Part shown: in pieces, positions 36,073 through 45,088 of the stretch
Numbering within the stretch: the stretch's first letter is position 1
Layout: each line of letters starts with the position of its first letter
Source of the DNA: Bog-752 sp963799395
GTDB taxonomy: Bacteria > Actinomycetota > Thermoleophilia > UBA2241
Direction: 5' to 3'
Length of the DNA stretch: 64,000 nt
Assembly: GCA_963799395.1 (NCBI GenBank)
Contig: CAWCWZ010000051.1
Location: forward strand, 1-64,000
Notes under the pieces: model-generated
The model's database searches: none
What the model was told of the DNA's origin: nothing
The model's input: the letters and a program-made list of their open reading frames with translations, nothing else
Made by a program: the position numbers and the translations under genes

Positions 36073-36669
36073 CTAGAACTCGATCCCGGCGCGTGCCTGC
36101 ACACCGCGTTGGTAGTAGTGCTTGACCTCATGCATCTCGGTGACCAGGTCGGCCCGTTCGATCAAGGCCGGTGGCGCGTAGCGGCCGGTGATCACGAGCT
36201 CGACTGCCGGCGGCCGCGCTTCAACCAACTCGAGGCAATCGCGCGCCGAGAGCAGGCCGAACCAGACCGCGACGTCGAGCTCGTCGAGCACGACGAGGTC
36301 GTTCTCGCCTGAGATAAGCGCGGCGGCGGCGCGGGCGTGGCCCTCGAAGGCGTGCCGGCGGTGCACCGTGGTGACCTCGTCGCGATGGATGCACCCGGGA
36401 TCGCCGAACTGCTCGACGGTGATCAGCGGGTTGTCGCGCAACGCGGCAATCTCGCCGTAGGAGCTGGCCTTCATGAACTGACCGACCCAGACCCGCTTAC
36501 CATGACCGGCGGCCCGCAGGACCAGGCCGAAGGCGGCCGTAGTCTTGCCCTTGCCCTCACCGGTGTAGATGTGCACGTAGCCGCGGCCTGTCGCAGCTCG
36601 AGCGCCAAACTCAGCGCTCCCAGACGTTCGGTCGAGCTTCGCAGACAGCGTATGCGCGGTCGTGGGCAT
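36073..36669 (-). CDS. cobO: Corrinoid adenosyltransferase CobO/BtuR
   Basis: 198 residues. It transfers adenosyl from ATP to reduced corrinoids, used in synthesis and in salvage. P-loop GYVHIYTGEGKGKTTAAFGL; also WVGQFMKASSYGEIAAL, DLVVLDELDVAVWFGLL and VELVITGRYAPPALIERADL. The ending LVTEMHEVKHYYQRGVQARA is characteristic. The ATG at 36669 with GGAGAAG is the start. It lies about 200 bases downstream of a cobalamin riboswitch and promoter, so it is expected to be repressed by B12. Confidence 0.96.
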   Translation of the reverse strand: MPTTAHTLSAKLDRTSGSAEFGARAATGRGYVHIYTGEGKGKTTAAFGLVLRAAGHGKRVWVGQFMKASSYGEIAALRDNPLITVEQFGDPGCIHRDEVTTVHRRHAFEGHARAAAALISGENDLVVLDELDVAVWFGLLSARDCLELVEARPPAVELVITGRYAPPALIERADLVTEMHEVKHYYQRGVQARAGIEF

Positions 36670-36864
36670 GGCTTCTCCTTTGTGGCGATGGAGTCCGTGG
36701 ACGATGCGAGGAATGCGCGGCACGAGGAATGGCTCTGGGGGAGTGGGCGGAGGAGAGTCGCAACAACACGGTGAGCCGGCCTGATCGGCCGGGACCGAAG
36801 TGTTTCTCGAGCGCCGATGTGAAGGCACGCCGGTCCTCCCGCGAGGTTCGCCGTCAGCGTCTCC

Positions 36865-37025
36865 TCGGGGCCCGTCTCCTGGCTTGCCGCCTGAAAGCCT
36901 ACTGGTCGCGCCTTCCCGTCTCTCTCTTGAGAGACAGTGGCATGCCGGCGACGTTCGTCAGCGGTCACAGTTGCGGGGCAGCACCGGTCTTGCACCGGTT
37001 TCCGTGTGCCTCCGAGGCAGTTACT
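36865..37025 (-). ncRNA. Cobalamin riboswitch
   Basis: On the minus strand, conserved parts in order are GGAAACCGGTG, AAGACCGGTGCTG, CCCCGCAACTGT and, 3', the B12 box AAGCCAGGAGACGG (about 36873-36886). The order and spacing match the cobalamin riboswitch (Cbl) family. It lies between a sigma-70-like promoter (37034-37061) and cobO and should switch cobO expression off when adenosylcobalamin is present. The 200 bases to cobO leave room for an expression platform. Confidence 0.95.
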
Positions 37026-37033
37026 TGAGAAAC

Positions 37034-37061
37034 ATTATCAAATGGCTCTCGCGTCGGTCAA
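37034..37061 (-). promoter_or_regulatory. Sigma-70-like promoter of the cobO riboswitch transcript
   Basis: Minus-strand TTGACC (37056-37061), 16 bases, GATAAT (37034-37039), placed just upstream of the riboswitch. The only AT-rich spot in the region. It also lies within 70 bases of the divergent ABC gene start. Confidence 0.75.
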
Positions 37062-37104
37062 GCGCCGGGCGGGCAGTTTGGCGCCGGGTATGCTTCACCT
37101 ACGG

Positions 37105-38895
37105 ATGAAGACCTTCTGGCGCATCACCAAGCTGCTCGGCGACTACCCGTGGCTCGTCTTCGTCGGTTTCAGCACGGCGCTGCTGCAGACGGCCGCGTCG
37201 CTCGCCATCCCCTGGCTCACCCGCGGGGTCATCAACAAGGCGCTCGTGCCCGGCAAGACGAGCCTGCTGATCTGGTACGGCCTGGCGATGCTCGGGATCG
37301 GCGTCCTGCGCTTCGGCTTCGCCGTCGCCCGCCGTCTGTCGACCGGCAAGGTCAGCCTCGCCATCGAGTACGACCTGCGTAACCGCATGTGGGGTCATCT
37401 GCTGCGCCAACCGTTCACCTACTTCGACCGCTGGCCCACCGGGCAGCTCATGTCGCGGGCCATGGCCGACATCCAGAACGTGCGCATGTTCCTGGGCTAC
37501 GGCCTCATCTTCTTCACCACCAACATCTTCACGATGGTCGCGGTCACCGTGCTGATGTTCTTTCTGGACTGGCAGCTCGCCCTGCTCAGCCTGGCGTTCC
37601 TGCCACTCCTGCTGCTCGTCACCGTGCGCTTCAGCCGCCGCCTGCAGCCGATCCTGCGCGACGTCCAGCAGAAGATCGCCGACGTCACCGCGACGGCTGA
37701 AGAGAACGTGACCGGCTCGCGGATCGTACGCATCTTCGCCCGCGAAGACGACGAGCTCGCCAAGTTCTCCGACCGCAGCACGAGGGTGTTCGAGGCCGAG
37801 GTGAGCGCCGCCCGTATCCGCGCCTTCTACGTGCCGCTGATCGGCTTTCTGCCCAATCTCGCGGTCGTCGTGCTGCTCTACGGGGGCGGCCGCGCGGTCA
37901 TCGACGGCAGCCTCAGCCTGGGCTCGCTCGTGGCTTTCTACAGCTACCTGATGATGCTCATCTACCCGGCCCAGGTGATCGGCTGGCTCACCGGCCTCGC
38001 CCAGCGCGCCATCGCCTCGGGGCATCGCGTGTACGAGATCCTCGACGCGCCGATCGAGATGCTCGAGCGCCCCGACGCGACCCCCGTGCCGAGCATCCGC
38101 GGCGAGGTGCGCTTCGAGAACGTGTCGTTCTCGTACGTCGACCGGCCGGTGCTCGAGAACGTCGACCTCAAGGTGCCGGCCGGCCACACGATCGCCCTCG
38201 TGGGCCACACCGGCTGCGGCAAGACGACCCTGACCAACCTGGTGCCGCGCTTCTACGATACCGGCGACGGCCGCATCCTGATCGACGGCCTCGACGTGCG
38301 CGAGGCCCGCCTCGCCGATCTGCGCAGCCACATCGGCGTCGTCACCCAGGACCCGTTCCTGTTCTCGACGACCGTCGCCGACAACATCCGCTTCGGTCGC
38401 CCCGAGGCAAGCGACGAGCAGGTGCGTGAGGCGGCCGAGCGCGCCCAGGCCGCGTCGTTCATCGAGGCCTTGCCCGACGGCTACGAGACGGTCGTCGGCG
38501 AGCGCGGCCTCTCCCTGTCGGGCGGCCAGCGCCAGCGCATCGCCATCGCTCGCGCGCTCGTCGTCGATCCCCGGATCCTCATCCTCGACGACGCCACCTC
38601 GAGCGTCGACGCCGAGACGGAGTTCAAGATCAGGCGCGCACTGGTCGAGGTCATGAAGGGCCGCACGACCTTCATCATCGCCCACCGGCCGTCGACCATC
38701 TCGCTGGCCGAGGAGATCGTGGTGATGGACAAGGGACGCGTCGTCGAGCGCGGCGTCCACGCCGAGCTGATCGCCGGCGACACCCTCTACCGGCGCATGT
38801 TCGGCGCCGCGGAGCTCGAAGGCACGACACTCGATGCGGCCGACGGCTTCGCCGGCGATGGGCGCGGCGCGCGGCGCCGGGGCAAGGTGGGCTGA
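37105..38895 (+). CDS. ABC exporter half-transporter, degenerate Walker B subunit
   Basis: About 596 residues: six-helix exporter domain (residues 1-310; for example LGDYPWLVFVGFSTALLQTA) fused to an ATPase. Walker A ALVGHTGCGKTTLTNLV, signature LSLSGGQRQRIAIARAL, Walker B ILILDDATSSVDAE with Asp in place of the catalytic Glu, switch His IIAHRPSTISL. The Asp fits the degenerate-site subunit of a heterodimeric exporter. ATG at 37105 (or 37090) starts the protein. Its partner is the next ABC gene. Multidrug or lipid-like export is usual for the family. Confidence 0.92.
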   Translation: MKTFWRITKLLGDYPWLVFVGFSTALLQTAASLAIPWLTRGVINKALVPGKTSLLIWYGLAMLGIGVLRFGFAVARRLSTGKVSLAIEYDLRNRMWGHLLRQPFTYFDRWPTGQLMSRAMADIQNVRMFLGYGLIFFTTNIFTMVAVTVLMFFLDWQLALLSLAFLPLLLLVTVRFSRRLQPILRDVQQKIADVTATAEENVTGSRIVRIFAREDDELAKFSDRSTRVFEAEVSAARIRAFYVPLIGFLPNLAVVVLLYGGGRAVIDGSLSLGSLVAFYSYLMMLIYPAQVIGWLTGLAQRAIASGHRVYEILDAPIEMLERPDATPVPSIRGEVRFENVSFSYVDRPVLENVDLKVPAGHTIALVGHTGCGKTTLTNLVPRFYDTGDGRILIDGLDVREARLADLRSHIGVVTQDPFLFSTTVADNIRFGRPEASDEQVREAAERAQAASFIEALPDGYETVVGERGLSLSGGQRQRIAIARALVVDPRILILDDATSSVDAETEFKIRRALVEVMKGRTTFIIAHRPSTISLAEEIVVMDKGRVVERGVHAELIAGDTLYRRMFGAAELEGTTLDAADGFAGDGRGARRRGKVG

Positions 38896-38896
38896 G

Positions 38897-39034
38897 GTGG
38901 CTCGCCGAGACGGGCAGTGGCACTCCAGCTGGGCCGGGAAGGTCTGCGCGAGCTCGCTCATGGCCGTGCTGCTCGGCTCGTGGTGGCAGGCGTGCCGCGA
39001 GCGGCGTGCGGCGCGGCGAAAGCGACGAGGCTGA
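38897..39034 (+). CDS. Possible small protein between the two ABC genes
   Basis: 45 codons from GTG 38897 to TGA 39034, filling the gap between the exporter genes: it starts 1 base after the first gene's stop and ends 1 base before the second gene's ATG. Sequence includes SSLMAVLLGSWWQACRERRA and ends in a basic tail. It has no recognised family; the tight packing is the only support. Confidence 0.3.
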   Translation: MARRDGQWHSSWAGKVCASSLMAVLLGSWWQACRERRAARRKRRG

Positions 39035-39035
39035 G

Positions 39036-40862
39036 ATGGCCTGGAGCGGACGCCAGTCGGGCCCTCACGGCAGCGGCGCCGACCTGCACGACTTCCGTGG
39101 CTGGCGCGCCTTCGTGCATCTGGCGCGCGAGCTCAAGCTCGCGCGCCTCGCGCGGCTGGCCTACCCCTACCGCGGCCGGGCGGCGCTCAGCATCATCTCG
39201 ATGGTGGTCGTCACCCTGACGGGTCTGGCCGTGCCCTACCTCGTCAAGATCGCCATCGACTCGGGGATCCAGCAGAAAGACATGCACGTCGTCGACCTCG
39301 TCATCGTCGCCTTCCTCGCCGTCAACCTCCTGAACCTTGGCGCGAGCTACGTGCAGACCTACCTCGTGAGCTGGGTCGGCGAGCGCCTCATCCTCGACCT
39401 GCGGCGCAACGTCTTCGCTCACCTCCAGAAGCTCTCGCTCGACTTCTTCAGCCGCCAGCGCACCGGCTGGATCGTGTCGCGTCTGACGAACGACATCGAC
39501 GCCCTCGACCAGCTCGTCACAGACGGCGTCAGCACGCTCGTCACGAACGGCCTCACCATCGTCGGCGCCGCCGTCCTGCTTTTCGTGCTGGACTGGCGCC
39601 TGGCTCTCGCCACGCTCGCCATCATGCCCTTCCTGCTGCTCGGCACCCTCAGGTTCCGCACGCGCTCGGCGCGCTCGTATGCGCTCGTGCGCAACCGCAT
39701 CGGCGACGTCTCGGCCCACCTCCAGGAGTCGATCTCGGGCATGCGCGTGCTCAAGGCCTTCCGCGCCGAGGAGCGCGACATGAAGGGAGAGGTCGCAACC
39801 AACGCCGCCTACCGCGACGCCAACATGCAGACGGTGGTGCAGAGCGGCCTCTACTTCCCCTTCGTGGAGCTCATGTCGGCGGTGGGGATCGTGGTCGTGC
39901 TCTGGTACGGCGGCACGCTCGTCGTCAGCGGCGCCATCCAGGTCGGCGTACTGGTCGCCTTCATCGCCTATCTGGGAAGCTTCTTCGACCCCATCCAGCA
40001 GCTTTCCCAGCTCTACAACACCTTCCAGTCGTCGATGGCGGCCGTGCAGAAGATCTACACCGTGCTCGACACCGAGCCCGACCTGACCGACGCGCCCGAT
40101 GCCCGGCCGCTGCGCGACGTGCGCGGCCGCGTCGAGTTCGACCACGTCACCTTCGGCTACGGCGACGGCGGCGACGTGCTGCACGACGTCGACTTCGCCG
40201 TGGCGCCGGGCGCCACCATCGCCCTGGTGGGCACGACCGGGGCCGGCAAGTCGACGATCATCAAGCTGCTGGCGCGCTTCTACGACCCGCGCGGCGGGGC
40301 CGTGCGCATCGACGGCTTCGACCTGCGCAAGGTGACCACGAGATCGTTGCGCGAACAGCTCGCCGTCGTGCCTCAGGAGGCGTTCCTGTTCACCGGCTCG
40401 ATCGTCGACAACATCCGCTTCGGCCGTCCCGACGCGAGCCTCGACGAGGTGCGGCGCATCGCTCGTATCGTGGGCGTGCACGACTTTGTCGAGGGGCTAC
40501 CCGAGGGCTACGACACCGACGTCCAGGAGGGCGGCAGCGCCCTGTCGACCGGCCAGCGTCAGCTCATCTCGTTCGCCCGAGCGCTGCTCGCCGATCCCCG
40601 CGTGCTCATCCTCGACGAGGCGACCTCGAGCGTCGACGCCGAGAGCGAGCAGCGCATCTCGCGGGCCATGGACGTGCTCTTCAGCGGCCGCACCTCGGTG
40701 ATCGTCGCGCACCGCCTGAGCACGGTGCGCTACGCCGACGAGATCCTCGTGATCGAGGACGGTCGCATCGTCGAGCGCGGCGATCACGACGGGCTCCTGC
40801 TGGCCGGTGGTCGCTACTGCGGACTGTACCGCGAGTGGGAGGAGACGGGCAGGCTCGTTTGA
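39036..40862 (+). CDS. ABC exporter half-transporter, partner subunit
   Basis: 608 residues, exporter domain plus ATPase. Walker A ALVGTTGAGKSTIIKLL, Walker B VLILDEATSSVDAESE with the catalytic Glu, switch His VIVAHRLSTVRYA, but the signature reads SALSTGQRQLISFARAL, with Thr for the first Gly of LSGGQ. The degenerate signature here and the Asp in the upstream gene would combine in one composite site, as in TM287/288-type heterodimers. ATG at 39036 with GACGAGG. Forms the exporter with the upstream gene. Confidence 0.93.
   Translation: MAWSGRQSGPHGSGADLHDFRGWRAFVHLARELKLARLARLAYPYRGRAALSIISMVVVTLTGLAVPYLVKIAIDSGIQQKDMHVVDLVIVAFLAVNLLNLGASYVQTYLVSWVGERLILDLRRNVFAHLQKLSLDFFSRQRTGWIVSRLTNDIDALDQLVTDGVSTLVTNGLTIVGAAVLLFVLDWRLALATLAIMPFLLLGTLRFRTRSARSYALVRNRIGDVSAHLQESISGMRVLKAFRAEERDMKGEVATNAAYRDANMQTVVQSGLYFPFVELMSAVGIVVVLWYGGTLVVSGAIQVGVLVAFIAYLGSFFDPIQQLSQLYNTFQSSMAAVQKIYTVLDTEPDLTDAPDARPLRDVRGRVEFDHVTFGYGDGGDVLHDVDFAVAPGATIALVGTTGAGKSTIIKLLARFYDPRGGAVRIDGFDLRKVTTRSLREQLAVVPQEAFLFTGSIVDNIRFGRPDASLDEVRRIARIVGVHDFVEGLPEGYDTDVQEGGSALSTGQRQLISFARALLADPRVLILDEATSSVDAESEQRISRAMDVLFSGRTSVIVAHRLSTVRYADEILVIEDGRIVERGDHDGLLLAGGRYCGLYREWEETGRLV
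39122..39147. repeat. Perfect 12-base inverted repeat in coding sequence
   Basis: Arms 39122-39133 and 39136-39147, loop CA, in the second ABC exporter gene. Confidence 0.6.
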
Positions 40863-42185
40863 GAGGCGTGGGCGGGCGCGCGGGGGGCGCAACTCCACGC
40901 GGCGGCGGCGGACGCCCCTGATGTCGGGCAGCGTGATCTGCAACACCGCCGAGCCGAACGTCGCGACGCTGGCCACCGTGAACGAGCCGGCGACGCCGAT
41001 GACCGCGGCAATCGGGCCGGCGACGACGACGCCCAGCGGATAGAAGGCCAGCGAGCCCATGAGATCGAAGGCGGACACCCGCGACAACGCCTCTGCCCGG
41101 ATCTGTTCCTGCAGCGTGGTCTCCCAGAGCACGTTGACGAGCGCCGCCGAGATACCGCACAGGGCCGCGGCGCCGATCAGCGCCGCCGTGCCGTAGCCGA
41201 GAGCGAAGAAGGCAAACAGCGGCACCTCGAGCAGCGTGAGCCAGCCGCAAAGGAGCAGGGGCCGCGCCACTCGCAGACGCAGGCCGGTCGCGCCGCCGAT
41301 CACCTGGCCCACACCGAACGATGCCAGGATCGCGCCCCAGGCGGTCGCCCCGCCGAGGGAGTACTTCGCGACATAGGGGCCGAGCACGAACAGCGGCGCG
41401 ATGATGACCAGGTGAAAGACCGCCGCCTCGCAAACCATCACCCATAGCCAGGTGCGCGAGCGGAACTCCTGCCAGCCGTCGCGCAGATCGCGCAGGAAGC
41501 TGCCGGTCTGGCCGCCGGGCTCGCCTTGCGCAAGAGCGCCGGCGGTGCCGCTGAGCCCCGCCGTGAGGCCGCTCTCGGCGGCCGCCAGCGAGCCGGCCCT
41601 CGTGGAGACCGCCGGAACGAGCCCCCGCAGCCCCCACAGAAACCAGGCGCTCACGAGGTAGGACAGAGCATCGACGCCGATCGCCCAGCCCGAACCGATG
41701 GCCGCCACCAGCACGCCGCCCAGGGCGGCGCCCAGCGTCACACCCAGACTGTCGGTCAGCCCCCTAAGGGCGTTGGCCTGCTGCAGGTGCCCGGCGCTGA
41801 CCGTATGCGGCACCAGGCCGGTCTGGGCCGGACGGAAGAACGCCTCGGCGGTGCCGCGCACGAACTGCAGGACGGCGAGCTCCCAGATGGACGCGTGGTG
41901 AGTGATCAGCAGCCAGGCCATCGCCGCCTGGCAGAAGAAGCGCACTACGTCGGAGACCAGCATCACCCACTGGCGCGGCAGTCGGTCAGCCCACACGCCG
42001 CCGATCAGCAGGAAGAGGACGAGCGGGAGGAGACCGGCGGCCACGACGATGCCGAGATCGGTTCGCGTACCGATCTCGAGCACGGCGAAAGCCAACGCGA
42101 CCGTGGTCACCGAGCTGCCGATCAGTGAAATGGCCTGGCCTGTGAACAGCAGCCGGAAGTCCGGTTCGCGCAGGGCTTCGAACAT
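40814..42185 (-). CDS. MFS transporter (3' end uncertain)
   Basis: About 440 residues with 12 transmembrane helices, same MFS_3 group as the protein at 25138-26391: FRLLFTGQAISLIGSSVTTV, GGVWADRLPRQWVMLVSDVV and LQEQIRAEALSRVSAFDLMG. An Ala/Gly-rich insertion (GLTAGLSGTAGALAQGEPGG) sits in the central loop. The ATG at 42185 is the start. No stop appears near 40863 in this frame, and the reading would run 366 bases into the convergent ABC gene. A poly-C run near 40890 probably hides an indel; 40814 is the nearest stop in another frame. Confidence 0.82.
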
Positions 42186-42229
42186 CCCCGGGCGTGAATC
42201 GCCTACGCCGACCCTCCCTTGTTCCCGCA

Positions 42230-42249
42230 CGACGCCGCTGGCGGCGTCG
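42230..42249. terminator. Short hairpin after the MmpL gene
   Basis: Nine-base arms CGACGCCGC / GCGGCGTCG, loop TG, directly after the MmpL stop and 45 bases before the next gene start. Possible weak terminator or processing site. Confidence 0.45.
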
Positions 42250-44529
42250 CTACCCTTCGCCTATCTTCGGCAGGACCCTCTCCAACGATGAGGGCAGCCA
42301 CCAGTTGATCGACCCCACGAGACGCATGGTGGCCGGCACGAGCAGGATGCGGATGATGGTCGCGTCCAATGCGATGGCCACCGCCAGGCCTACGCCGATG
42401 GCCTTGGTGATGAGGATGCTGGTGGTCGCGAAGGAGCCCGCGACGATGACGATGATGAGCGCCGCGCTCGTGATGATGCGCCCGGTGCGCTCCAGGCCAA
42501 AGCCCACCGCCTGGCGGTTGTCGCGGGTCTCGAGCCAGGCCTCGCGCATGCGGGTGAGCAGGAACACCTCGTAGTCCATCGAGACGCCGAACAGGCAGCA
42601 GAACATGATCACCGGCAGCGTGGCGTCGACGTAGCCCTCGGGCACGAAGTTGAGGACACCCGACAGGTGTCCCTGCTGAAAGACGAACACGAGGGCGCCG
42701 AAGCTCGCCATGATCGACAGCGAGTTGACGAGCACGGCCTTGAGCGGCAGCCAGGCGCTGCGCAGCAGCAGCAGCAGCACGACGTAGGTCACGCACACGA
42801 CGAAGAGGATGACCCACGGAAAGCGGCTGTAGATGGCCGAGAGAAAGTCGTGGGTGCCGGCCGACAGGCCGGCCACGTGGACGGCGTAGCCCGTCGGCGG
42901 CGGCAAGTTCTTGATCGTCTGCGACAGGGCCTGGGCGGCGCCGCCGCTCGGGTCGCTCTTCGGGGCGACCTGGAAGAGGACGGTGTTGGGCGCGGTGGTC
43001 GCGGCGAGCAGCGCCTGGGCGGCGGCGGCCTTCGGCCCGGGGAACGGCGAAGACCCCGGAAGAGAAACGCTCGCCGAGCCTACTCTCAGCACGAGGTTCC
43101 AGAACGTCTGCACGGTCTCCTGCGACGTCAGCCCCGGCTGGTTGACGATGCTCGTGACGCCGGCCACGTCGGGCAGCGCGGCGAGCTGCTTGCCGTAGCC
43201 GTAGAGCGCGTCCAGGTTCTGCGGCGCGGTCGGCTGCGCCGCCGCGCCCGTGCCCTGCCAGGTGACGAGCACCTGCACCGGGTTGAGCGCCCCGCGGTCG
43301 AAGCGCGCCTGGATGATGTCGTAGCCCTGGCGCGCCTCCTGGCTCGTCGGCAGCGACGTGGCGGTGGGCACGTTCGTCCGGATGCGCACGATCGGCCCGG
43401 CGAAGAGAGCGATCACGGCGATCGTGCCGACCAGCACCACGACGGGATGGTCCATGACCCAGTTCGACCAGGCGCGCCAGAAGCGGCTCTCGGTGCCGCC
43501 GTGCCCGAAGATGCGCAGCGAGTCCACGCGCCGGCCGAGCACGCCGAGCACGGCGGGCAGCAGGGTCAGCGCCGAGAGCACCGAGAACGCTACGACGATG
43601 GCCCCGCCCAGGCCGATCGAGCGCAGCGACATGTACGAGAACATGAGCAGGCCGGAGAGACCGACCATCACGGCGATGCCGCTGAAGAAGATCGCCCGTC
43701 CGGCGTGGGCGACCGTCGCTTCGACCGCGGCGGCGACGCTCGCCCCCCCGGCGAGCTCCTCGCGGAAGCGGCCGACGATGAACAGCGAGTAGTCGATGCC
43801 CACGGCGAGGCCCAGCAGCGAGGCCACGTTCATCGTGAAGATCGAAAGGCTGAGGCGCTGGGCGAGGAGGTACAGCACGCCGAGCGTGACCGTCACGGCC
43901 AGGCCGCCGCCGATCACCGGCAGGGCGGCGGCCACCACGCTGCCGAAGACGATGACGAGCACGATCAGGGCGAACGGCAGGGCGTAGGTCTCGGCCCGGC
44001 GCAGGTCGCTCGCCGACACCGTCTCAAGCGCCTGGTAGACGGCCGGGTCGCCAGTGATGTAGGCCGTGAGGCCGTCGGGCTGCAGCCGAGCCCTGATGCG
44101 GTCGACCTGTTGCTGGGCCTGTTCGATCTGACTGTCGAAGACCAGAAGGGCAAGCGAGGCCTTGCCGTCGCTCGAGACGAGGGTCGTGTCGCCACTCGAC
44201 CCGTAGGTCCGCACGCTCTGCAGTCCCGGGATGGTGGCCGCCGTGACGCCGGCCAGCGCCCGCGCCTCGGCCGCCCGGAACTGCGGGCCGCGGGCGTCCA
44301 GCGTGGGGCTCGTGAAGACGACGGCGATCTCGGCGAGGCCGGTGTGCAGGCGTCGCTGCATGAGGTCGAGCGCCCGCTGGGCCGGCGCGCCCGGGTTGGA
44401 GAAGCCGCCCCCCTTGAGCTCGCTGTGGAGGCGGGGGATGGTCGCGAGGCCCAGGGTGAAGGCCACCACCCAGACGGCGATGACCGGCCAGCGGAACCGG
44501 TACGAGAACCTGCCGATCGCGGCGAACAA
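42250..44529 (-). CDS. MmpL/RND-family transporter
   Basis: 759 residues, intact, with the two-fold RND layout: a first helix (FRWPVIAVWVVAFTLGLATI), extracytoplasmic domain, helices 2-6 with ASLLGLAVGIDYSLFIVGRF, then the repeat with FCCLFGVSMDYEVFLLTRMR. The two GxDY motifs (GIDYS, SMDYE) mark the proton relay. Transporters of this group export lipids, siderophores or drugs. The start codon is TTG at 44529, preceded by GGAGGTGATC, nearly the full anti-Shine-Dalgarno match. It may be transcribed together with the MFS gene downstream. Confidence 0.93.
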   Translation of the reverse strand: MFAAIGRFSYRFRWPVIAVWVVAFTLGLATIPRLHSELKGGGFSNPGAPAQRALDLMQRRLHTGLAEIAVVFTSPTLDARGPQFRAAEARALAGVTAATIPGLQSVRTYGSSGDTTLVSSDGKASLALLVFDSQIEQAQQQVDRIRARLQPDGLTAYITGDPAVYQALETVSASDLRRAETYALPFALIVLVIVFGSVVAAALPVIGGGLAVTVTLGVLYLLAQRLSLSIFTMNVASLLGLAVGIDYSLFIVGRFREELAGGASVAAAVEATVAHAGRAIFFSGIAVMVGLSGLLMFSYMSLRSIGLGGAIVVAFSVLSALTLLPAVLGVLGRRVDSLRIFGHGGTESRFWRAWSNWVMDHPVVVLVGTIAVIALFAGPIVRIRTNVPTATSLPTSQEARQGYDIIQARFDRGALNPVQVLVTWQGTGAAAQPTAPQNLDALYGYGKQLAALPDVAGVTSIVNQPGLTSQETVQTFWNLVLRVGSASVSLPGSSPFPGPKAAAAQALLAATTAPNTVLFQVAPKSDPSGGAAQALSQTIKNLPPPTGYAVHVAGLSAGTHDFLSAIYSRFPWVILFVVCVTYVVLLLLLRSAWLPLKAVLVNSLSIMASFGALVFVFQQGHLSGVLNFVPEGYVDATLPVIMFCCLFGVSMDYEVFLLTRMREAWLETRDNRQAVGFGLERTGRIITSAALIIVIVAGSFATTSILITKAIGVGLAVAIALDATIIRILLVPATMRLVGSINWWLPSSLERVLPKIGEG

Positions 44530-44638
44530 GCGATCACCTCCGGCGCCCGGAGGCGCAGCCGTGTCGAGACCGCCAAGGATATACTAGCCGCAGATGAGCG
44601 GCCGCGCCCGCTGCGCGGCCGGCCTCGAGGGGAGCCGC

Positions 44639-45088
44639 ATGGAGGTCAGGCACCAGGTGTCGGCAGGCGGCGTCGTGGCGCGCCCGGGCGCCGTCCTCGA
44701 ACTGTGTCTGATCCGCCCGGCCGGGCGCATCGTGTGGGCTCTGCCCAAGGGCTGGGTCGAGCCCGGCGAGACCCACGAGGCCGCCGCCCTGCGCGAGATC
44801 CGCGAGGAGACCGGCATCGAGGGCGTGATCGACGGCGACCTCGACAGCATCGAGTACTGGTTCTACTCGCGCGAAGACCAGGTGCGCATCCATAAGGTGG
44901 TCCACTTCTTCCTCGTGCGCTTCGTCCGCGGCGACACGTCGCAGCACGATCACGAGGTCGCCGAGGCGGCCTGGTTTCCCGTGGAACGCGCCCTCGACCG
45001 CATGACCTACCCCAACGAACGTCAGATCGTGCGCAAGGCGACCGCGTTGCTGGCCGCGGCCGGCGGGGAGCGGACGCCGGGACCCTAG
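44639..45088 (+). CDS. Nudix hydrolase
   Basis: 149 residues from ATG 44639 (GAGGGGAG upstream); an in-frame ATG at 44594 is possible. Complete Nudix box GWVEPGETHEAAALREIREE followed by TG, with the metal-binding Glu pairs. It hydrolyses nucleoside diphosphates linked to another moiety; the group with VSAGGVVARPG resembles NTP or Ap4A hydrolases. It is divergent from MmpL and its 3' end overlaps the GGDEF gene by four bases (convergent). Confidence 0.9.
   Translation: MEVRHQVSAGGVVARPGAVLELCLIRPAGRIVWALPKGWVEPGETHEAAALREIREETGIEGVIDGDLDSIEYWFYSREDQVRIHKVVHFFLVRFVRGDTSQHDHEVAEAAWFPVERALDRMTYPNERQIVRKATALLAAAGGERTPGP

Noticed and set aside
42667..44895. Very long open frame on the plus strand opposite MmpL (and similar long antisense frames, e.g. 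opposite the first ABC exporter gene)
   Set aside because: GC-rich third positions keep antisense frames open; the sequences lack any recognisable domain and the sense strand encodes intact families.
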